A stretch of DNA of 56,254 nt, taken from the NCBI GenBank assembly GCA_036393835.1, contig DASWGI010000112.1, positions 1 through 56,254 on the forward strand, written 5' to 3'. The DNA comes from VBKO01 sp036393835 (lineage in GTDB: Bacteria; Myxococcota; Myxococcia; Myxococcales; 40CM-4-68-19). This document shows positions 23,519 to 31,456 of the stretch, in pieces. Numbering within the stretch: the stretch's first letter is position 1; each line of letters opens with the position of its first letter. Made by a program: the position numbers and the translations under genes. Under the pieces are notes generated by a model. The model was not told the DNA's origin and did no database searches. It saw only the letters and a program-made list of their open reading frames with translations.

Positions 23519-24427
23519 CTACTTCGCCAGCGCGGCCGAGTTCACCGGCGGCTTGGCCGCCGCGTTCGGCGATTCGGGCTCGCGCACCAGCGGGCACGGC
23601 CCCTTTTCCTTCGGGTAGCGCAGGCGGAGGTTCTGATCGCGGCAGACGTAGCGGCAGGTGCCGTCCTCGGCCCGCCCTTCGTCCTCGACCACGCACTTGC
23701 CCGGGTTCTCCAGCTCGAGCAGCGCCGCCTTGATGCGCCCCTTGGTGCTCTGGTCGTCTTCCTTGGCGTACGCCGTCTCCAGCGAAGCGCGGGTGGACGC
23801 GTCGCGGCGCTCGCGCACCTTCTCGAGGATCAGCTCGCGCGCCTCCCACTCCGGTTCCGAGGCGAGCTGGGCGGCGAGCTGCGCCGGAGTGCGCCACGCG
23901 GGCATCGACATCAGCCGGTACAGGGCGCCTTCCCAGACTTCCTTGGCGCCCTTCCGCTCGCTGGCGACCTTCTCCAGCGTCGCCACGGCCGCCGGAGACT
24001 GATCGGCGCGCCGGCCGAGCACGTCCAGCGCCACGCATTGCGGGACCGGATACTCGTTCTTGGGGAGCTGGCACGAGTCGACCACCTTGGCCGCATAGGC
24101 GACGACGTCCTCGCCGGTGGCGTCGAGCAACCGGTCCACGGTCGAGTGCTGTGCGGCGCCGCGGATGCAGTCGTGCTTGATCATGCCGCGCTTGCGCGCG
24201 TCGCTGTCGAAGGTGGTCGGGGGGACCGCGTCCAGCGCCACCGCCGCCGCGAACGCCTTGGTCAGCGGCCCTTGAGGAAGGCACGCGTGTGGCTTCACGT
24301 CGGGCTTGAGCGTTTCCACCTCGTGGAGCGCGCGGGCGCGGCGCGAGTCAGGGCTGTAGTAGTCGTAGAGGGCGAAGCCGCCGAGGGCAGCGACGCCGAC
24401 ACCGATGAGGATCGCGCGGACGTTCAT
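23519..24427 (-). CDS. Hypothetical membrane-anchored, cysteine-containing protein
   Basis: 302 residues: an N-terminal membrane anchor (MNVRAILIGVGVAALGGFALYDYY), then a helical region outside the cytoplasm with HEAT-like Ala/Glu helices (TPAQLAAQLASEPEWEARELILEKVRERRDASTRASLETAYAKEDD) and a Cys-rich end (GKCVVEDEGRAEDGTCRYVCRDQNLRLRY). Eight or so Cys suggest disulfides. I do not recognise it. It converges with sfsA, 3 bp apart. Confidence 0.75.
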   Translation of the reverse strand: MNVRAILIGVGVAALGGFALYDYYSPDSRRARALHEVETLKPDVKPHACLPQGPLTKAFAAAVALDAVPPTTFDSDARKRGMIKHDCIRGAAQHSTVDRLLDATGEDVVAYAAKVVDSCQLPKNEYPVPQCVALDVLGRRADQSPAAVATLEKVASERKGAKEVWEGALYRLMSMPAWRTPAQLAAQLASEPEWEARELILEKVRERRDASTRASLETAYAKEDDQSTKGRIKAALLELENPGKCVVEDEGRAEDGTCRYVCRDQNLRLRYPKEKGPCPLVREPESPNAAAKPPVNSAALAK

Positions 24428-24518
24428 GTAAGCGAGCCTACGCCCGTGTGGCAGGCTGGCGTCAAGACGCATATCGCCAACCCGCGGCGCGGGGGCCATC
24501 GGGACCTGCGGGCCGGGA

Positions 24519-25238
24519 TCAGCTCCGGCGGGCTTCGTCGGCGAACGCGCGCAGGAGTCGCGCGGAGGCCGTCTCGCGCACGTCCGCGCGCAAGGAGTCG
24601 GGGTCGAGCCCCTCGGCGCGCAGCGCGCCGGCGCGGGAATCGATCAGGTCGCGGAGGGTCTCCGGCCGCAGCTCGGGGTGGAACTGGACCGACGCCACCG
24701 CGTCGGACAGCCGCAGCGCCTGCGTGGCGCACCGTTCGTTCGAGGCGAGCAGGGTGGCGCCGGGGGGAACCGGGTCGACGGAGTCGACGTGGGTCGCCTG
24801 GACGTCGGCGAGCCCCTCCTCCGGGACCCAGCCGCGGAACAGCGGATCCGTCCGGCCCGCGGCGGTCAGCTGCACGCGCACGGTGCCCATCTCCCGTCCT
24901 TTGGGATTGCGGACCACCTGCGAGCCCGCCGCGCGGCCGAGCAACTGATGACCGAAGCAGACGCCCAGGACCGGCGTGCCCCGCTCGCCGATGCGGAGCA
25001 GCTCCTCGGCGACCTCGTCCATCCACGGCTCGGGAAGCGTCAGGGACAGAGGCGATCCCGAGACGAGCACTCCCTGCGTCCCGGCCGGCAGCTCGAGCCT
25101 CTCGCCCAGGTGCGCGCGCAGCACCGGCAGCTCGGCTCCGAGGGCCTGGTTGAACCAGTCGGGGTAGTCCCCGTGCTGGCGCACGATCTCCGGCGCCGCC
25201 GTGCCGGTCTGGACGATGACCAGTCGAGGAATGGACAT
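24519..25238 (-). CDS. Class I glutamine amidotransferase (GMP synthase N-terminal-like)
   Basis: A 239-residue stand-alone GATase domain that releases ammonia from glutamine. Catalytic triad: Cys in GVCFGHQLLG, His and Glu in SVQFHPELRPE. VLVSGSPLSLTLPEPWMDEVAEELLR matches the oxyanion strand. Stand-alone members act as gamma-glutamyl hydrolases or amidotransferase subunits. It is divergent from the glutamine-synthetase-like ligase next door, which suggests opposing or linked gamma-glutamyl chemistry; this is inference from context. ATG chosen for its GGAGGG. Confidence 0.88.
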   Translation of the reverse strand: MSIPRLVIVQTGTAAPEIVRQHGDYPDWFNQALGAELPVLRAHLGERLELPAGTQGVLVSGSPLSLTLPEPWMDEVAEELLRIGERGTPVLGVCFGHQLLGRAAGSQVVRNPKGREMGTVRVQLTAAGRTDPLFRGWVPEEGLADVQATHVDSVDPVPPGATLLASNERCATQALRLSDAVASVQFHPELRPETLRDLIDSRAGALRAEGLDPDSLRADVRETASARLLRAFADEARRS

Positions 25239-25379
25239 GGAAGCCCTCCGCTGAGGAAACATAACGGTTCCGGGCCGCCTGCGCGAGTCCTCGTCCCGCG
25301 GCCGGTTCGCCGAGCGCTTGACGGCCGTTCCCCCCGGCTCCACCGTGGTGTGGCGGCTCCCCGAGCAAAGGCGGCCCCC

Positions 25380-26747
25380 ATGGAGAAGACGCGAGCCACC
25401 CAGATCGAAGCCCTGCGCGAGGAGTTCCAGAAGCACGGCGTGCGCAAGGTAAAGCTGGGCGGCTTCGACGTCGACGGCGTCCTGCGCGGCAAGTACCTGT
25501 CACTGGACAAGTTCTGGGGCGCGGCCGACGGCGGGCTGGGCTTCTGCGACGTGATCTTCGGCTGGGACCTCATGGACCAGCTCTACGACAACGCGACCGT
25601 GACGGGATGGCACACCGGCTACCCGGACGTGCGCGCCACCGTCGACCTCTCCACCTTTCGCATGATCCCGTGGGAACCGGGGACGGCCGCCTTCCTGCTC
25701 GACTTCGAAGCCGAGCCCGGGAAGCCGCTCGCGGTCTCTCCGCGCCAGCTCCTCAAGCGGATCGAGGAGAAGGCGCGCTCGATGGGGTTCGCGGTGAAGG
25801 TGGCCTCCGAATACGAATTCTTCCTCTTCCGCGAGACGCCGGAATCGGTGCGGGCCAAGGGGTACGCGAACCTGACGCCGCTCTCTCCCGGGATGTTCGG
25901 ATACTCGTGGCTGCGGGCCAGCGAGAACGCCGGGCTGGTGCACGACCTCCAGGACCAGCTCGCCGCCTTCGACCTCGAGTTGGAAGCTTTCCACACCGAG
26001 ACCGGGCCCGGCGTCTACGAGGCCGCCATCCGCTACGACCAGATGCTCCGCGGAGCGGACAAGGCGGCACTCTTCAAGACCGCGGTGAAGGAGATCTGCG
26101 CGCGTCACGCGGTCATGCCGACCTTCATGGCGAAGTGGAACAAGGAGCTGCCCGGCTGCAGCGGGCACCTGCACCAGTCGCTCTGGACGCTAGACGGGCA
26201 TCCGCTGTTCCTCGATCCGCGCGCGCACAAGGGGATGGGGAAGCTGCTGCAGCACTACGTGGCCGGGCAGGTGGCGCTGCTGCCGGCGATGACCGCGCTC
26301 ATCGCGCCGACCGTGAACTCGTACAAGCGGATGGTGCGCGGCGCCTGGTCGCCGACGATGGCGACCTGGGGGGTGGAGAACCGCACCACCGCCTTGCGCG
26401 TCATCCCGGGGTCGCCCGCCTCGACGCGCGTCGAGTACCGATTCGCCGCCGCCGACATGAATCCCTACGTGGCCATCGCCGCCTCGGTCGCCGCCGGCCT
26501 GCACGGCGTGCAGCACGAGATGCCGCTTCCACCCGAGACGGTGGGGAACGGCTACGACGCGAAGGCGGAGCCGCTCCCGCCGACGCTGCGCGCCGCCACC
26601 GAGGCGCTCTCGCGCAGCAAGGAGGTCCGCGAGCTCCTGGGCGAGGCCTTCGTCGACCACTACGTGCGCACCCGCGACTGGGAATGCCGCCAGTTCGAGG
26701 CCGCGGTGACGAAGTGGGAGCTGGAGCGGTACTTCGAGATCATCTGA
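25380..26747 (+). CDS. Glutamine-synthetase-family ligase (gamma-glutamyl-amine synthetase-like)
   Basis: 455 residues, GS fold but clearly different from the glnA product above. Metal and nucleotide motifs are present: ASEYEFFLF, FHTETGPGVYEAAI, FMAKWNKELPGCSGHLHQSL, NSYKRMVRGAWSPTMATWG and NRTTALRVI. The adenylylation Tyr loop of GlnA is missing. The family (PuuA, GlnA3/4, GlnT-like) attaches glutamate to polyamines, ethanolamine or other amines. Ten bases separate it from an iron alcohol dehydrogenase, so the pair may process a gamma-glutamylated amino-alcohol or its aldehyde; substrate is unknown. Confidence 0.88.
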   Translation: MEKTRATQIEALREEFQKHGVRKVKLGGFDVDGVLRGKYLSLDKFWGAADGGLGFCDVIFGWDLMDQLYDNATVTGWHTGYPDVRATVDLSTFRMIPWEPGTAAFLLDFEAEPGKPLAVSPRQLLKRIEEKARSMGFAVKVASEYEFFLFRETPESVRAKGYANLTPLSPGMFGYSWLRASENAGLVHDLQDQLAAFDLELEAFHTETGPGVYEAAIRYDQMLRGADKAALFKTAVKEICARHAVMPTFMAKWNKELPGCSGHLHQSLWTLDGHPLFLDPRAHKGMGKLLQHYVAGQVALLPAMTALIAPTVNSYKRMVRGAWSPTMATWGVENRTTALRVIPGSPASTRVEYRFAAADMNPYVAIAASVAAGLHGVQHEMPLPPETVGNGYDAKAEPLPPTLRAATEALSRSKEVRELLGEAFVDHYVRTRDWECRQFEAAVTKWELERYFEII

Positions 26748-26757
26748 GGAGAGTCCG

Positions 26758-27906
26758 ATGCCTTCGGTCATGTCCTTTCCCACGCGGATCGTCCACGGGC
26801 GCGGCGCCATTCGCGAGCTGCCCGCCGAGCTGAAGCGGGCGGGTGCGGGCAAGCTGCTGCTCGTCACCGACAAGGGGATCCTGCAGGCCGGGCTCCTGCG
26901 GTTCGTGACGCCGCTGCTCGAGCAGGCCGGAGTGCCGTTCGGGGTCTTCAGCGAGTTCGATCCCAACCCCACCGACAAGGACGCGCTGAAGGGCATCGAG
27001 GCGTACCGCGCCTCGGGCGCGGACGCGATCGTGTCGGTGGGCGGCGGCGCCTCGCTCGACATGGGCAAGGCGATCCGCCTGCTCGTGCACCACGACCCGC
27101 CGCTGGACCGCTACGACGACGCGCAGGGCGGCGACCGGTACATCACCGGGAGGCAGCCCCCGTTCCTCGCGGTGCCCACCACCGCGGGCACCGGCAGCGA
27201 GGTGGGGCGCTCCACCGTGCTGGTGATCGACGGGACCAAGGTGGTGATCTTCAGCCCGCACTTGCTCGCGAACGCCGCCATCCTCGACCCCGAGCTGACG
27301 GTGGGCCTGCCGCCGTTCATCACCGCCGCGACGGGCATGGACGCGCTCACCCACAACCTGGAGGCATACGTGGCGAAGGGCGATCACCCGCTCGCCGACG
27401 CCATCGCGCTCGACGGGTTGCGCCGCATCGCGCAGCACCTCGGGCGCGCGGTGAAGAACGGCAAGGACGTCGAGGCGCGCGAGCAGATGCTGCTCGGCAG
27501 CGCGATGGGGGCCATCGCCTTCCAGAAGGGCCTGGGCGCCTGCCACTCGGTCGCGCACGCGCTCACGCCGGTCGCGGGCACCCATCACGGGTTGGCGAAC
27601 TCGCTCATGCTCCCGACCGTGATCCAGTTCAACCGCTCCGCGGCCGAGGAGCGGCTGGCGACCGCGGCCGTCGCCCTGGGCGCCGATCCGCGGATGAGCG
27701 TGCAGGAACGCGCGCACGCCTGCGCGCAGCTGGTCGACGATCTGCGCGGGGCGTGCGGGCTTCCGCGCAAGCTGTCGCAGGCGGGCGTGAAGCGCGAGAT
27801 GATCCCGCGGCTGGTCGAGAAGGCCTTCGCGGACGCCTGCCACCAGTCGAATCCCCGACCCTGCACCCAGGTCGACTTCGAGCGCCTCATCCAGGAGGCG
27901 TTCTAG
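26758..27906 (+). CDS. Iron-containing (group III) alcohol dehydrogenase
   Basis: A 382-residue NAD(P)- and Fe-dependent dehydrogenase. The NAD site is VSVGGGASLDMGKAI; TTAGTGSEVGRSTVL is conserved; metal ligands are in the helix GMDALTHNLEAYV, in GACHSVAHAL and in GTHHGLANSLMLP. GGAGAG is placed before the ATG, 10 bp after the glutamine-synthetase-like gene, so the two form an operon. Confidence 0.93.
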   Translation: MPSVMSFPTRIVHGRGAIRELPAELKRAGAGKLLLVTDKGILQAGLLRFVTPLLEQAGVPFGVFSEFDPNPTDKDALKGIEAYRASGADAIVSVGGGASLDMGKAIRLLVHHDPPLDRYDDAQGGDRYITGRQPPFLAVPTTAGTGSEVGRSTVLVIDGTKVVIFSPHLLANAAILDPELTVGLPPFITAATGMDALTHNLEAYVAKGDHPLADAIALDGLRRIAQHLGRAVKNGKDVEAREQMLLGSAMGAIAFQKGLGACHSVAHALTPVAGTHHGLANSLMLPTVIQFNRSAAEERLATAAVALGADPRMSVQERAHACAQLVDDLRGACGLPRKLSQAGVKREMIPRLVEKAFADACHQSNPRPCTQVDFERLIQEAF

Positions 27907-27944
27907 CGTGGGAGGCTGTCCCACCTCGCCGCACACGATCAGGA

Positions 27945-27950
27945 TAGAAT
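27945..27950 (+). promoter_or_regulatory. -10-like TAGAAT placing +1 exactly at the GTG of the SirB1-type gene
   Basis: TAGAAT ends six bases before the GTG at 27957, so +1 falls on the start codon. It is the closest to consensus of the -10-like sites seen here. Confidence 0.45.
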
Positions 27951-27956
27951 GGGCTG

Positions 27957-28790
27957 GTGGACCCTTCCGCTGCGTCGCGCCGCGAGTTGGAGCAGCTCGC
28001 CAGACGGGAGCCGATCGATCTGGCTCGCGCGGCGCTGGCCATCGCCCGCGAGGAATACCCCCAGCTCGACGAGGCGCAGTACCTGCGGGCGCTGGACGAG
28101 TTCGCTCTTCAGGTCATGCGCGGCCTCCCGGCCGGCGCACTCCCGGAGCGCCGGGTGGGCCGGCTCAACGCGGTGCTCTTCCACGAGCTCGGCTTCGCCG
28201 GCAACCAGGCCGACTACTACGACCCGCGCAACAGCTTCTTCAACGAGGTGATCGAGCGGCGCACCGGGATCCCCATCACGCTCTCGCTCGTGTACATGGA
28301 AGTGGGACGGCGCTGCGGCTTGCGGGTGGACGGCGTCTCCTTCCCGGGCCACTTCCTCTGCAAGGTGACGCTCGACGACGGCGAGCTGATCGTCGACGCG
28401 TTCAACCGCGGCCAGCTGCTGGGGCTCGCGGAGCTCAAGCGCCGCCTCGCGTCCGCCGCCGGCGACGCCGCGCGCTTCGACACGCGCCTCCTGCGCGCGG
28501 CGCGGCCCAAGGAGATGCTGGCGCGCGTGCTGCAGAACCTGCGCTCCATCTACCTCGAGCGCGGCGACCTGCCCCGTGCGCTGTCCGCCGTCGACCGCCA
28601 GCTCCTGCTGCAGCCCGACGACGTGCGCGTGCTGCGCGACCGCGCGCGGCTGTGCGAGCAGCTGGGCGGCCCCGAAGCCGCCGCCGCCGATCTGGAGAGG
28701 GTGCTGCGCCTCGAACCGGCCGCGTCCGACGCAGCGGCGCTCCGCGCCCGGGTCGACCGTCTGCGCGGCGGCGGCAAGCTGATGAACTAG
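27957..28790 (+). CDS. SirB1-type protein: transglutaminase-like domain plus TPR
   Basis: A 277-residue protein. Residues ~60-160 match the SirB1/transglutaminase-like 2 family: GNQADYYDPRNSFFNEVIERRTGIPITLSLVYMEVGRRCGLRVDGVSFPGHFLCK, with a His in PGHF. The C-terminal ~100 residues are TPR-like helices (LQNLRSIYLERGDLPRALSAVDRQLLLQPDDVRVLRDRARL). The family's biochemical role is not settled. The TAG stop is the first three bases of the palindrome at 28788. Confidence 0.88.
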   Translation: MDPSAASRRELEQLARREPIDLARAALAIAREEYPQLDEAQYLRALDEFALQVMRGLPAGALPERRVGRLNAVLFHELGFAGNQADYYDPRNSFFNEVIERRTGIPITLSLVYMEVGRRCGLRVDGVSFPGHFLCKVTLDDGELIVDAFNRGQLLGLAELKRRLASAAGDAARFDTRLLRAARPKEMLARVLQNLRSIYLERGDLPRALSAVDRQLLLQPDDVRVLRDRARLCEQLGGPEAAAADLERVLRLEPAASDAAALRARVDRLRGGGKLMN

Positions 28791-28814
28791 CCGCCGCCGT
28801 ATTCGGCGGCGCTA
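28788..28814. terminator. Dispersed palindrome, copy B, shared by two convergent genes
   Basis: A 27-bp palindrome with arms TAGCCGCCGCCG and CGGCGGCGCTA, followed on the plus strand by CGATTTTC. Its first three bases are the TAG stop of the rightward SirB1 gene and its last three, read on the other strand, the TAG stop of the leftward ferredoxin gene. Sequence is identical to copy A in the opposite orientation. It probably ends both transcripts, with the better T-tract on the plus side. Confidence 0.7.
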
Positions 28815-29168
28815 CGATTTTCGATCGCGGACATCGCCGGATGTATTCGGGGCCTCGTAGAGCCGCAGGCGCTCGACCGGCTCGCCGCCGACGAGGTGCT
28901 TCTCGACGATCTCGTCGACGTCCTGCAGGGTGACCCGGCCGTACCAGACGCCCTCGGGGTAGACGACCACCGAGCAGCCCCGCTCGCAGTTGTCCAGGCA
29001 GCCTGCCTTGTTGGCGCGGATGTCCGCGCTCAGCCCGCGCGCCTTCAAGGCCGCCTTGAAGGCCTGGTGCAACGCCTCGCTCCCCTTCTGCGCGCACGAG
29101 CCGCGCGGGTGGCCGGGGCCGCGGTCGTTGAGGCAGACGAAGAGGTGCTTGCGGAAGGGCGGCGGCAT
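28812..29168 (-). CDS. Thioredoxin-like [2Fe-2S] ferredoxin
   Basis: A 118-residue ferredoxin of the thioredoxin-fold (Aquifex/Clostridium 2Fe-2S, NuoE-like) group. It begins KHLFVCLNDRGPGHPRGSCAQKGSE with the first two cluster cysteines and has the second pair in NKAGCLDNCERGCSVVVYPEGVWYG, followed by the conserved helix DVDEIVEKHLVGGEPVERL. It would carry one electron in an unknown pathway. It starts one base after the stop of the TrpC-like gene, so they are co-expressed. Confidence 0.92.
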   Translation of the reverse strand: MPPPFRKHLFVCLNDRGPGHPRGSCAQKGSEALHQAFKAALKARGLSADIRANKAGCLDNCERGCSVVVYPEGVWYGRVTLQDVDEIVEKHLVGGEPVERLRLYEAPNTSGDVRDRKS

Positions 29169-29169
29169 G

Positions 29170-29859
29170 TCAGTCCTGCTCCAGCGCGGCGCGGAAGGCA
29201 GCGGCCGGGTCGGGCGCGGCGCCGATCGCCTCGTCGAGCAAGGCATCGGCGCGGCGGCGCACCGCGGCGGCGGGATCCAGCGCCAGCACCAGCACGCGCC
29301 GGGGGACGGCGGCGAAGAGCTCCTCGCCGCCGCGTGCCAGCGCGACGGCGGCGGCGCGAGCGGCGGCGGCGCGCTGCACCTCCTCGGACGTCTCGCAGAC
29401 GACGCAGGCGGCCATGTGCGTCGCCCGGGCGGCGCCGCACAGCCGCTCGAGCTGCTCGCCGGGCAGGAGCGCCGCATGGAGCAGCACCGCGTCGGCCCCT
29501 GCCGCGCGCGACTCGTAGACCTGGAACTCTTCCAGCAGGAGGTCGCAGCGCAGCACCGGGACCGAGACCGCCTGGGCCGCCTGCGCGAGCGCCGGAAGCT
29601 CGGCCTGCGGATCGCCGACGGAAATGGCGAGCGCGGCGACCTCCGCCTCGTCGAGGGCGCGCGCCGCCTCCGTCAGCCCCGGGCGCGACGCGGCGAGAAG
29701 AGGGACGTGCTCCACCGCCTGCCGCTGCCGGTCGATGGCGTGGGCGAAGCTCCGGATACTGGGCGTGATCGACCGCGTATCCGGCCGAGCCGCCGCGAGG
29801 TTCTGCTCCCTCCTCCTCCGCACCGCCGCCTCATCCACCCGCACGCCGACAGCATTCAT
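29170..29859 (-). CDS. Degenerate indole-3-glycerol-phosphate-synthase-like protein
   Basis: 229 residues with a recognisable TrpC-type TIM-barrel order: SFAHAIDRQRQ, VSVPVLRCDLLLEEFQVYESRAAGADAVLLHAALL, and a late CVVCETSEEVQRA strand. In real TrpC the fourth segment reads vLrKDFi; here the catalytic Lys is Cys, and the early KRASPS substrate loop has become PLLAASRPG. It is therefore probably not a synthase. I chose the ATG at 29859; upstream codons run into a repeat. It is coupled to the ferredoxin gene. Function unknown. Confidence 0.7.
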   Translation of the reverse strand: MNAVGVRVDEAAVRRRREQNLAAARPDTRSITPSIRSFAHAIDRQRQAVEHVPLLAASRPGLTEAARALDEAEVAALAISVGDPQAELPALAQAAQAVSVPVLRCDLLLEEFQVYESRAAGADAVLLHAALLPGEQLERLCGAARATHMAACVVCETSEEVQRAAAARAAAVALARGGEELFAAVPRRVLVLALDPAAAVRRRADALLDEAIGAAPDPAAAFRAALEQD

Positions 29860-29901
29860 CGCACCGGGCTCAATCGCAATGCGAAAGCGGCAAACGGATT
29901 G

Positions 29902-29976
29902 CACCACTGAGCACACGGAGAACAGGGAGAAGGCGTGCGAATCCACGTCTCCGTGAGCTCCGTGCCCCCCGTGGTG
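29902..29976. repeat. Imperfect inverted repeat of CACCAC...CACGGAG type
   Basis: Arms at about 29902-29929 and 29949-29976 match at 21 of 28 positions and start with CACCAC/GTGGTG, each arm carrying CACGGAG-like steps. It fills most of the gap between the regulator's stop and the TrpC-like start. It resembles the CACGGAG-rich dispersed repeats common in environmental genomes. Confidence 0.5.
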
Positions 29977-29990
29977 CGATTGTGTTGAAC

Positions 29991-31385
29991 CTACAAGAGG
30001 CGGAGGAGGCGGGTGCGGATGCCGTCGCGGGTGCGGCCGTCAGGGGCGCAGTTGAGCGCGCGCTCGAGCGCTTCGACGGCTTTGCGGCGGAATCCCTTCT
30101 CCAGGTACAGCTCGGCCAGGCTGCAGAGCGCGGCGAAGTGGGTCGGCCGCAGCTCGACAGCCTTCTCGTACGCGCTCATCGCGCGGAAGGCTTCGCCCGT
30201 CTCGCGCAGCGCCCGCCCCAGCGCGAAGTGGTTGCGCGCCGAGAACGGGTCGTCCTTCGCCGCCTGCTCCAGCGCGCCGCGCGCCTTCGCGGGGCGGCCG
30301 TGGGAGAGGTGCTCCACGCCCTCCTTGTAGCTGGCGTCGGCAGCCTCTTTCTGCTCGGCCGACATGCCTCGCGGGCTCTCCAGCCGCTGGTGCACGCGGC
30401 GCAGCACGTCGGCGAGGTGGAACGGCTTCTCCACGTAGTCGTCGGCGCCGAAGGCCTCCCGGGCATCCTGCGCGAAGCGCCAGCCGCGGTAGACGGCGCT
30501 CATCATCAGCACCGGCACGTTGCGCAGCCGCGCATCGCCCTTGATTCGGCTGCACAGCTCGAACCCGTGCACGTGCGGGAGCATGGCGTCGAGCACCACC
30601 AGGTCGGGCGGGGGGCCCTTCAGCTTCTGCTCCGCCTCGAGCCCGTCCCGCGCGGTCTCCACCGCGTAGCCCTCGGCGCGCAGCGACTTCTCCAAGAGGC
30701 GCAGGATCTCCGGCTCGTCGTCCACCACCAGCACGCGAGCAGGGCCGACGCGCACGGTTTCCTGGTGGACGACCTCCTCGTCGGCGGAGGCGTCCGCGCC
30801 TTCGACCTCGAACGCCAGCGCGTCGATCTCCATGGTGGGGATGTCCACCTCGTCGGTGCGCACGCCGATCTCTCCCGGCCGGATGGCGGCGATGCCGGGG
30901 GGCGCCTCGCGCGAGAGGCCCTCGCCGTGCCAGGACTCCTCGCCGCGATCGCGCGCCTCGTACGCGGCCGCGATCGCCTTCTCCAGGGTGGCGGGGAGGG
31001 CCGCGTACGGCGACACCAGCATCCCGGTGATGAATTGCAGCTCGGCGAGCGTCTCCTGCGTGTACGAGGTGCAGTCGACGGCCACGTGCAGGCGCGCGCC
31101 CTCGGTGGAGAGGGGAAGGAGCAGGTCGGCTTCGGCGACGGGCCGCGGGATCAGCTCGAGCGCGGCGAGCGGGATGGCGGTGCGCGAGAGGTCGGCCGCC
31201 GGCATGCCCGACTGCTCCGCCACGATGGACAGCAGCTCGGGCTCGTTGACGGCGCCGCTCTCCAGCACGCGCTCGAGGAAGGCCGCCGCGGATCCGGGCG
31301 TGGCGGCCAGCGCGCTCCGCATCCACCGGTCCTCGACGTATCCCTTCGAGACCAGCAGCCGGCCGATCTGCTCCGCTCCCGACAA
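29991..31385 (-). CDS. Response regulator with GspE/MshE N-terminal, REC and TPR domains
   Basis: 464 residues. About 1-140 is a GspE-N/MshEN-like region (IGRLLVSKGYVEDRWMRSAL, then ERVLESGAVNEPELLSIVAEQSGM); MshEN domains can bind cyclic di-GMP, though the first RLGxxL motif is altered to QIGRLL. A linker of ~75 residues leads to a receiver domain (RVLVVDDEPEILRLLEKSLRAEGY, phospho-Asp in LVVLDAMLPHVHG, Lys in DDYVEKPF), then ~120 residues of TPR helices. No DNA-binding or enzymatic output is seen, so it probably acts by protein contact. No histidine kinase is adjacent. Confidence 0.85.
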   Translation of the reverse strand: MSGAEQIGRLLVSKGYVEDRWMRSALAATPGSAAAFLERVLESGAVNEPELLSIVAEQSGMPAADLSRTAIPLAALELIPRPVAEADLLLPLSTEGARLHVAVDCTSYTQETLAELQFITGMLVSPYAALPATLEKAIAAAYEARDRGEESWHGEGLSREAPPGIAAIRPGEIGVRTDEVDIPTMEIDALAFEVEGADASADEEVVHQETVRVGPARVLVVDDEPEILRLLEKSLRAEGYAVETARDGLEAEQKLKGPPPDLVVLDAMLPHVHGFELCSRIKGDARLRNVPVLMMSAVYRGWRFAQDAREAFGADDYVEKPFHLADVLRRVHQRLESPRGMSAEQKEAADASYKEGVEHLSHGRPAKARGALEQAAKDDPFSARNHFALGRALRETGEAFRAMSAYEKAVELRPTHFAALCSLAELYLEKGFRRKAVEALERALNCAPDGRTRDGIRTRLLRLL

Positions 31386-31456
31386 CGTTTCCCCCGGGCG
31401 AGAATCCGCGCAGCGAACACGCTAGCACGAGGAACGCGGATCCTCCGTGAGGAAGG

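Noticed and set aside
24678..25379. Upstream extension of the glutamine-synthetase-like gene
   Set aside because: It runs antisense to the amidotransferase gene and has low-complexity sequence; the family begins at 25380.
29860..29946. N-terminal extension of the TrpC-like protein
   Set aside because: These codons fall inside the CACCAC/CACGGAG inverted repeat and resemble no TrpC sequence.
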